Below the pieces are notes generated by a model. The model was not told the DNA's origin. It saw only the letters and a program-made list of their open reading frames with translations, and ran no database searches. A DNA stretch of 45,845 nucleotides from Marinagarivorans algicola (GTDB taxonomy: Bacteria; Pseudomonadota; Gammaproteobacteria; Pseudomonadales; Cellvibrionaceae), in NCBI RefSeq assembly GCF_001292705.1, contig NZ_LGAK01000044.1, positions 1-45,845 on the forward strand. The letters are read 5' to 3'. Made by a program: the position numbers and the translations under genes. Position 1 is the first letter of the stretch; every line of letters starts with the position of its first letter. This document shows positions 37,953 to 45,845 of the stretch, piece by piece.

Positions 37953-39359
37953 ATGTCAGAGAACACTCTGAATCTGATCAAAGAAAACGAAGCCCGCTGG
38001 GTTGACTTACGTTTTACCGATACCAAAGGTAAAGAACAACACGTCACCATCCCTGTATCCGAAGTGGACGATAGCTTCTTTACTGAAGGCAAAATGTTTG
38101 ACGGCTCTTCTATCGACGGCTGGAAAACTATTAATGAATCAGACATGATCCTTATGCCTGACGATGACGCCTCTTTATTGGATCCATTCACCGAAGAGCC
38201 TACGGTTATCGTTCGCTGTAACATTGTTGAACCAACAACCGGTCAAGGTTACGAGCGCGATCCACGCTCTATCGCTAAGCGCGCAGAAGCCTACTTAGCG
38301 TCTACCGGCATAGGCGACACAGCTTTTTTTGGCCCCGAGCCAGAGTTTTTCGTTTTTGATGACGTAAAATGGGGCGCTGATATGAGCGGTGCATTTTACA
38401 AAATCAATTCTGAAGAAGCAGCGTGGACCAGCAGCCAAAAAGTAGACGGCGGCAATTTGGGTCATCGCCCAGGCATTAAAGGCGGTTATTTCCCAGTACC
38501 TCCAGTCGATTCATTACACGATATTCGCGGCGCTATGTGTAACGCAATGGAAGCCATGGGCCTCACCATCGAGGTTCACCATCACGAAGTCGCAACGGCT
38601 GGCCAATGTGAAATCGGCGTTAACGCCAATACACTCGTTAAAAAAGCCGATGAAGTTCAGGTGCTTAAGTACTGCGTACACAATGTTGCTCATGCTTACG
38701 GCAAAACAGCGACTTTTATGCCTAAGCCATTAGTCGGTGATAACGGTTCTGGCATGCACGTGCATCAATCAATTACTAAAGACGGTACCAACCAATTCGC
38801 GGGTGATGCCTATGCCGGTCTTTCTGAGATGGCCTTGTTTTACGTCGGTGGTGTTATTAAGCACGCTAAAGCGCTTAACGCCTTCTGTAACGCATCAACC
38901 AACTCTTATAAGCGTTTAGTGCCTGGCTACGAAGCTCCGGTTATTTTGGCTTACTCAGCACGTAACCGCTCTGCCTCTATCCGCATCCCATACGTCACCT
39001 CACCCAAAGGTAAGCGTATTGAAACCCGCTTCCCTGATTGTACCGCCAACCCTTACTTGTGCTTCTCTGCGCTCTTAATGGCCGGCCTTGACGGCATCAA
39101 AAACAAAATTCACCCTGGCGATGCTGCCGATAAAGATTTGTACGACCTTGAGCCCGAAGAATTGGCAGAATACCCAACTGTTGCCGCTTCTTTAGAAGAA
39201 GCCTTAGCAGCGCTTGATGCCGATCGTGAGTTTTTGACTGCCGGCGGTGTGTTCACCAACGATACAATCGATGCCTACATTGCGCTTAAGAAAGAAGAAG
39301 TAGAGCTTATTAACATGACAACTCACCCACTTGAGTTTGAAATGTACTACAGCGTTTAA
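37953..39359 (+). CDS. glnA: Glutamine synthetase, type I
   Basis: Condenses ammonium and glutamate with ATP into glutamine; dodecameric GSI. 468 aa. Motifs: FDGSSIDGW at about 50, [12 protein letters not shown] (catalytic Glu, about 130), [14 protein letters not shown] (about 210), [16 protein letters not shown] (about 260) and NRSASIRIP (about 345). The adenylylation site is in DLYDLEPEE near residue 397, so activity is probably controlled by GlnE (beta-type GSI). The ATG is preceded by GGAG at 8 bases; an upstream ATG (37929) has no such site. Nitrogen control at sigma-54 is visible upstream. With gltBD it completes the GS-GOGAT cycle. Confidence 0.98.
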   Translation: MSENTLNLIKENEARWVDLRFTDTKGKEQHVTIPVSEVDDSFFTEGKMFDGSSIDGWKTINESDMILMPDDDASLLDPFTEEPTVIVRCNIVEPTTGQGYERDPRSIAKRAEAYLASTGIGDTAFFGPEPEFFVFDDVKWGADMSGAFYKINSEEAAWTSSQKVDGGNLGHRPGIKGGYFPVPPVDSLHDIRGAMCNAMEAMGLTIEVHHHEVATAGQCEIGVNANTLVKKADEVQVLKYCVHNVAHAYGKTATFMPKPLVGDNGSGMHVHQSITKDGTNQFAGDAYAGLSEMALFYVGGVIKHAKALNAFCNASTNSYKRLVPGYEAPVILAYSARNRSASIRIPYVTSPKGKRIETRFPDCTANPYLCFSALLMAGLDGIKNKIHPGDAADKDLYDLEPEELAEYPTVAASLEEALAALDADREFLTAGGVFTNDTIDAYIALKKEEVELINMTTHPLEFEMYYSV

Positions 39360-39386
39360 TCATTATTTTAAACACTGATTAAACTT

Positions 39387-39421
39387 AAAAGCCCGCGCAG
39401 ATGACCTGCGCGGGCTTTTTT
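39387..39421 (+). terminator. Terminator of glnA
   Basis: AAAAGCCCGCGCAG (39387-39400), loop ATGAC, CTGCGCGGGCTTTTTT: a 14-bp perfect stem ending in a T run, 28 bases after the glnA stop. It isolates glnA from the downstream polB. Confidence 0.95.
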
Positions 39422-39493
39422 GTATCACTTCTTTTTGAGCCAAAAAAGGGATTGTGACCCATAAATATATTTTGACCGATAAATGTAAACCGC

Positions 39494-42001
39494 ATGCAGG
39501 CATTTTTACTGACTCGCCAATGGCACGACACCCCTCAAGGCATCACATTAGAGCTATGGTGTACCTGTGCTACGCCCATAGCAAAAAACCCACCGCCGCA
39601 CGCCCTTCGCATTCTTATCACGCAACAAGAAGCCGTTTTTTTTGTTCAACAAAAAGATCTTACACGCATAGCGCAATTACTGACTGATAACCGCTCAACC
39701 CAAAATAACTCAGCTAAACATAACTCAGCTAATAACAGTTATCGCACGGGCACCAAGGTTTTTAAAAATGACCAAAATACGCCCGTTGTACCGTTATATT
39801 TTTTAAGCTATCGCGCCGCACGCGATAACGAAGCGCGCCTAACACAACACAATATTCCCGTTTGGGAGGCTGATATTCGCCCGCCCGAGCGTTATTTGAT
39901 GGAGCGTTTCATTACTGGCGGACTCACTATAGAAGGCCCAAGCCGTACCTATACAGACCACATTGAATACTACAACCCTAAATTAAGCCCTCTTATTTTT
40001 ACCCCGCAATTACGCAGCTTATCGGTTGATATAGAAACCAGCATGGATGCGCAACAGCTGTATTCCATTGCTGCCTACAACCATGAAGCACAACATGTTT
40101 TTATGGTTAATCACACAACAGCTCACGACAGCAGTGATGCCGATACCGATACCGATACCGATACCGATACCGAGAATATTAACAATCATATTCACTACCT
40201 CCCTAGCGAGCACGCCTGCCTAGGTGCTTTTTTACATTTTATTCAACACTACAACCCCGACTGCCTTATTGGCTGGAATTTTATCCAATTCGATTTAAAA
40301 GTGTTAAAAGCTTTATGCCAAAAACATAAAGTCGCCTTTAATCTAGGCCGAGCACAACAACCCATCAAATGGCGTGAAGATAAAAGCACCAACCGCTACT
40401 ACATCACTATACCCGGGCGCCTAGCACTCGATGGTATAGAGTTACTAAAAGCCGCCACCTACAACTTTGCCAGTTTTAAATTAGACAATGTCGCTCAAGA
40501 GCTACTCGGCGAAAGAAAACTCATCGAAAACAACCCGCTCAATAGCCAGCAAGGCGGGCAAGCCATCACCACGCTTTACAAGACTAATCAGCAACAATTG
40601 GCAAAATACAATTTACAAGATTGTAAATTAGTCTGGGATATATTTGCTAAAACTAAGCTCTTTGAATTTGCTATTGTACGCAGCCAGCTTACCGGCTTAC
40701 TTATGGACCGCATGGGCGGCTCGGTAGCTGCCTTTGAGTTTTCGTATTTACCCAAGCTACACCGCAAAGGCTACATAGCCCCTAATTTAGGCGAGCTACA
40801 ATCCTCTATTATTAGCCCCGGCGGCTACGTGCTAGATTCGCAACCCGGCATTTATAACAATGTTTTAGTGCTCGACTTCAAAAGCCTATATCCCAGTATT
40901 ATTCGCACTTTTCATATCGACCCTTACGCTTACTGGTACGCCCAGCACCAACAGCTTAGCCCAAGCGTAACGATTCCAGGCTTTAACGACGCATACTTTT
41001 CTAAAGAAGAGCATTTATTACCCACTATTATTAAAGAGCTATGGCAAGCACGCGACCAAGCCAAAGCCAACAACGATCAACCCTTATCGCAAGCGATAAA
41101 AATTATTATGAATTCTTTTTATGGCGTACTGGGCTCTACGGGTTGTCGCTTTTTTGATCCGCGAATATGCAGCTCTATTACCTTGCGCGGCCACCAAATT
41201 ATTCAACAAACAAAACACTGGATTGAGAAAAATGGCAGCCAAGTGATTTATGGCGATACCGACTCGGTTTTTGTTTGGGTCGGCAACGATAAAACCGAAG
41301 AGCAAGCTCTAGCCATAGGCACAACTTTGGCCGCAGGGCTAAATCAATATTGGCAAAATGTATTACGCAGCGAATACGATATACCCTGTGCATTAGAGAT
41401 AGAATTTGAAACTCTGTATTTACAATTTTTAATGCCCACTATTCGCAACTCTAGCCAAGGCAGTAAAAAGCGCTATGCTGGTGTTGTCCATCATGACGGC
41501 CAAAAAAAGATTATTTTTAAGGGCCTAGAGAATGTCCGCACTGACTGGACAGCGTTAGCAAAAAATTTTCAACTTGCCCTCTACACCAAGGTATTTAATA
41601 ACGAGCCTGTCGAGCAGTATATTAATGACACCGTACAAAATGTTTTAAAGGGGAATATGGATGAGCAACTTATTTACCGAAAACGCCTACGCAGAAACCT
41701 AGAAGACTACCAAAAAAATATCCCTCCGCATGTACAAGCGGCTCATAAACTTGCCCGGCAATACACTCAGCAAACAACAGCTTACGACTGGCAGCCACCA
41801 CCACAAAAAGGCGACTGGATCGAGTACCTACTCACGGTTAACGGACCCGAGCCTATTGCACAAAACAAAAATATACCCACCAGCCCCATAGCCTACGACC
41901 AATATATAGAGCGCCAACTCAAACCCATCGCCGATAGTGTTTTACAATTTATAGGCCTCAGCTTTGACTCTATAACAACAATACAAATGGGATTATTTTA
42001 G
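39494..42001 (+). CDS. polB: DNA polymerase II (family B)
   Basis: Family B polymerase with 3'-5' proofreading, used in replication restart and lesion bypass. 835 aa, slightly longer than E. coli PolB (783). The N-terminus MQAFLLTRQWHDTPQG matches the family. Exo I is SVDIETS (about 178), Exo II GWNFIQFDLK (about 258), Exo III YNLQDCKLVWD (about 372). Polymerase motif A is DFKSLYPSIIR (about 461), B KIIMNSFYGVLG (about 535), C YGDTDSVFV (about 585), with a KKRYAG motif after. A hexanucleotide repeat lies between Exo I and Exo II. No LexA box (CTG-N10-CAG) was seen in the short upstream gap, unlike E. coli. Confidence 0.96.
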   Translation: MQAFLLTRQWHDTPQGITLELWCTCATPIAKNPPPHALRILITQQEAVFFVQQKDLTRIAQLLTDNRSTQNNSAKHNSANNSYRTGTKVFKNDQNTPVVPLYFLSYRAARDNEARLTQHNIPVWEADIRPPERYLMERFITGGLTIEGPSRTYTDHIEYYNPKLSPLIFTPQLRSLSVDIETSMDAQQLYSIAAYNHEAQHVFMVNHTTAHDSSDADTDTDTDTDTENINNHIHYLPSEHACLGAFLHFIQHYNPDCLIGWNFIQFDLKVLKALCQKHKVAFNLGRAQQPIKWREDKSTNRYYITIPGRLALDGIELLKAATYNFASFKLDNVAQELLGERKLIENNPLNSQQGGQAITTLYKTNQQQLAKYNLQDCKLVWDIFAKTKLFEFAIVRSQLTGLLMDRMGGSVAAFEFSYLPKLHRKGYIAPNLGELQSSIISPGGYVLDSQPGIYNNVLVLDFKSLYPSIIRTFHIDPYAYWYAQHQQLSPSVTIPGFNDAYFSKEEHLLPTIIKELWQARDQAKANNDQPLSQAIKIIMNSFYGVLGSTGCRFFDPRICSSITLRGHQIIQQTKHWIEKNGSQVIYGDTDSVFVWVGNDKTEEQALAIGTTLAAGLNQYWQNVLRSEYDIPCALEIEFETLYLQFLMPTIRNSSQGSKKRYAGVVHHDGQKKIIFKGLENVRTDWTALAKNFQLALYTKVFNNEPVEQYINDTVQNVLKGNMDEQLIYRKRLRRNLEDYQKNIPPHVQAAHKLARQYTQQTTAYDWQPPPQKGDWIEYLLTVNGPEPIAQNKNIPTSPIAYDQYIERQLKPIADSVLQFIGLSFDSITTIQMGLF
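40142..40171 (+). repeat. In-frame GATACC hexanucleotide repeat in polB
   Basis: Five perfect copies of GATACC encode a run of Asp-Thr dipeptides in the segment SSDADTDTDTDTDTEN, between Exo I and Exo II of DNA polymerase II. Unit changes would keep the reading frame. An additional smaller duplication (ATAACTCAGCTAA-type, about 39706-39735) encodes NNSAKHNSANNS nearer the N-terminus. Confidence 0.9.
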
Positions 42002-42304
42002 GTGTATTTCAGCACCTTAAATAACGGTGTTAAGGCAGGGTAACGCCAGCAAAATCACCGTAAACTATGCACTGGCTGCGCAACGCTCTTGCGCAGAGAG
42101 CTTCTAATAGAGAGACCCTATCGCTTTTGAAGTTTAAGCTGAATAATGAAAAGCGAAAAATATATCACTACTATCAAAAACCATTAAGTCACATCTTAGA
42201 CACTCACCGATAAAATATTCGCAGTCAGTAGTATGCCTCGTGATTTTTAAACCGTCGCAGGGCTTTGAAGCCTGTACTGTGGCCGCCAAGCGCTTAATTG
42301 GCGG
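42002..42304. other. Gene-free interval with hairpins
   Basis: Between the convergent ends of polB and the second shikimate-kinase gene. Two stem-loops stand out: CTGCGCA with TGCGCAG (about 42078-42098) and GCCGCCA with TGGCGGC (about 42283-42306). The latter overlaps the stop codon of the minus-strand gene and may help end its transcript, although a U-run is missing. Nothing else is apparent. Confidence 0.5.
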
Positions 42305-42811
42305 CTAAGGTAGTTGCCGCTCTATATTGTCGGTAGTTTGTTGGGCGGTTTGTTGGCTGCTGTGAATAATAATATCGGCAAATTGATGGTACAACTTAGC
42401 CCTTTCGTCAAATAGCGCTTCAAAGGTTTGCCCTGGCGCCATGGCAATACCGCGGTCATCGTAATTGTGGATGCGTAGCCTAAGCTGCGCTAGTGTGACA
42501 TCCAAATACACGAACGTAGCATTTTTTTTAAGATGAAGCATAGCCGCGGTGCTGTACACGGCACTACCGCCGGTAGCGATGACGGTATTATGGCAAACCA
42601 GCCCGCTAATGACGCTTTCTTCAATGGCACGTAACGCTAAATAACCATCGTCTTCAATAATCGCTTGCAGGGTTTTATGCTGCGTATTTTGAATCACAAT
42701 ATCGGTATCTATAAAATCCATACCGAGATTTTTAGCCAGTAATATACCCGCTGTACTTTTGCCAGCTCCGGGCATACCGATCAATACAATATTGCGCTGC
42801 TGCATCAACAT
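42305..42811 (-). CDS. Shikimate-kinase-like P-loop kinase (second AroK-family copy)
   Basis: 168-aa AroK-family protein, distinct from the aroK in the pil operon. Walker A is GMPGAGKSTAG, the Asp pair DTDIVIQ and the Arg in YLALRAIEE correspond to shikimate-binding residues, and the later RAKLYHQFAD matches the C-terminal Arg. Differences: the GGG motif reads GGSAVYS and the LID region reads DDRGIAMAPG and not KRPLL. This form is recalled as a widespread gammaproteobacterial paralogue usually annotated as shikimate kinase; its true substrate may differ. The ATG at 42811 has AGGAG nine bases upstream; ATG 42805 and TTG 42817 are alternatives. It is not in an aro operon. Confidence 0.8.
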   Translation of the reverse strand: MLMQQRNIVLIGMPGAGKSTAGILLAKNLGMDFIDTDIVIQNTQHKTLQAIIEDDGYLALRAIEESVISGLVCHNTVIATGGSAVYSTAAMLHLKKNATFVYLDVTLAQLRLRIHNYDDRGIAMAPGQTFEALFDERAKLYHQFADIIIHSSQQTAQQTTDNIERQLP

Positions 42812-45426
<2,615 letters not shown>

Positions 45427-45484
45427 ACAGTAAAATAGGGTGCCATTTTTTAGTGCCCTATACTCATCATAATGTAAAATAATA

Positions 45485-45645
45485 GTAACTATTCAGCCGA
45501 ACCCAAAAAACCTCTCAACAGGGTGCTGATGGGTTATTTTCTGGGCATTTAAGCGCTAGGAGCGCTTATATAGCGACCATGGATGGCTTGAGCGGCCCAG
45601 CAAATGATTCATTAGCGCCCGATTTCCGGACCCCTGAACAGTTAC
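45485..45645. mobile_element. MITE-like palindromic element, copy 2
   Basis: 161 bp, related to copy 1 at 23303-23464 along its full length. Terminal inverted repeats GTAACTATTCAG (45485-45496) and the complement of CTGAACAGTTAC (45634-45645) match at 11 of 12. The left arm GGGTGCTGATGGGTTATTTT (from 45521) continues CTGGGCATTTAAGC; the complement of the right arm reads GGGCGCTAATGAATCATTTG followed by CTGGGCCGCTCAAGC, so the element can fold into one long hairpin. AATAATA occurs directly on both sides (45478-45484 and 45646-45652) as a target-site-duplication candidate. No open frame inside. Confidence 0.85.
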
Positions 45646-45652
45646 AATAATA

Positions 45653-45664
45653 GTAATTATTCAG
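45653..45664. repeat. Stranded third terminal repeat of the element
   Basis: GTAATTATTCAG immediately follows the right-hand AATAATA repeat of copy 2 and matches the element's left terminus at 11 of 12 positions (CC follows in both). The rest of an element is not seen after it, so it is either a decayed older copy or part of the original target. Confidence 0.65.
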
Positions 45665-45845
45665 CCCTAATTACGATAATGTAACACCCCAAATAAAACT
45701 CAAGTTTATAATAACGCTATATAGAGTTGATATTGAAGAAAGCATACTGTGACGATAGCGGCATAAATATTACGGTAATCCCACTTAAATCACGTATTTC
45801 AACTACAAACAAAAACACAAGGACATCCGCTTCAAATAAAAACCC

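Larger units (their letters stand above)
45427..45845. other. Gene-free right end of the window
   Basis: After the GH97 stop codon. Begins with a weak hairpin (TAGGGTGC and GTGCCCTA, 45436-45461, with G-U pairs) that could be the GH97 terminator. It then holds the second palindromic element and a stranded third terminus. From about 45685 to the end the sequence is AT-rich, and no gene or clear signal was found. Confidence 0.6.

Noticed and set aside
39423-39493. LexA/SOS box expected upstream of polB
   Set aside because: No CTG-N10-CAG pattern was found in the gap, so SOS control is not claimed.
39706-39735. Relation between the ATAACTCAG unit in polB and the 9-bp repeat before anmK
   Set aside because: The shared nine bases are short and the polB copies are part of a coding Asn/Ser-rich segment; coincidence is the simpler reading.
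40019-40213. Minus-strand open frame with a Gly-Ile repeat opposite polB
   Set aside because: It is the complement of the GATACC repeat and not a gene.

Overview
The window looks like a chromosomal segment of a marine gammaproteobacterium close to Pseudomonadales/Cellvibrionales (a Cellvibrionaceae-like, polysaccharide-degrading lineage is my best guess). The grounds are gene content and order. The block ponA <> pilMNOPQ-aroK-aroB-damX-gltB-gltD-hemE and the tyrS <> M23 peptidase-anmK arrangement match what is known from Pseudomonas. A secreted GH97 alpha-glucosidase and many small lipoproteins suggest a Cellvibrionaceae-like life style. No rRNA, tRNA, CRISPR array, prophage or transposase gene was seen. 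This is mostly core genome.

Layout. 1-4818: tyrS (minus strand, cut at the left edge just before its stop), then, divergently, an OapA/MepM-like M23 peptidase, anmK and a DUF971 protein; a 9-bp tandem repeat lies before anmK. 4982-9292: a DUF4136-type lipoprotein, the zinc importer znuA <> znuCB with a clear Zur box between the divergent units, and an unrecognised lipoprotein. 9335-12638: an aldo/keto reductase, an unknown 224-aa protein and a DUF3391/HD-GYP protein that has lost several metal ligands. 12832-29029: a long minus-strand block, in transcription order pilM-N-O-P-Q (type IV pilus alignment complex and secretin), aroK, aroB, damX, gltB, gltD, hemE. 29162-39359: ponA (PBP1a), typA/bipA, an outer-membrane beta-barrel, a periplasmic glutathione-peroxidase-like protein, a small membrane protein, thiI and glnA. 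The glnA gene has a textbook sigma-54 promoter and two upstream NtrC-like sites. 39494-45426: polB (DNA polymerase II), a second shikimate-kinase-like protein and the GH97 enzyme.

How the genes work together. gltBD and glnA together form the GS-GOGAT route of ammonium assimilation; only glnA shows a visible nitrogen-control promoter here. aroK and aroB feed the shikimate pathway. mepM-like, anmK, ponA and damX all act on the cell wall or division. znuABC under Zur gives zinc import.

The least ordinary signal is a mobile-looking, protein-free element of about 161-162 bp present twice (23303-23464 and 45485-45645). Each copy is one long imperfect palindrome with 12-bp terminal inverted repeats of the type GTAACTATTCAG. 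One copy separates aroK from aroB; the other is flanked by 7-bp direct repeats and abuts a further stranded terminus. It behaves like a MITE; the GTAA ends suggest, without proving, mobilisation by an IS66-type transposase. Other points worth checking are the probable pseudo-HD-GYP, the His-rich tail on ZnuC, a 117-bp inverted-repeat structure at 10304-10420, and a leader before GH97 with alternative pairings.
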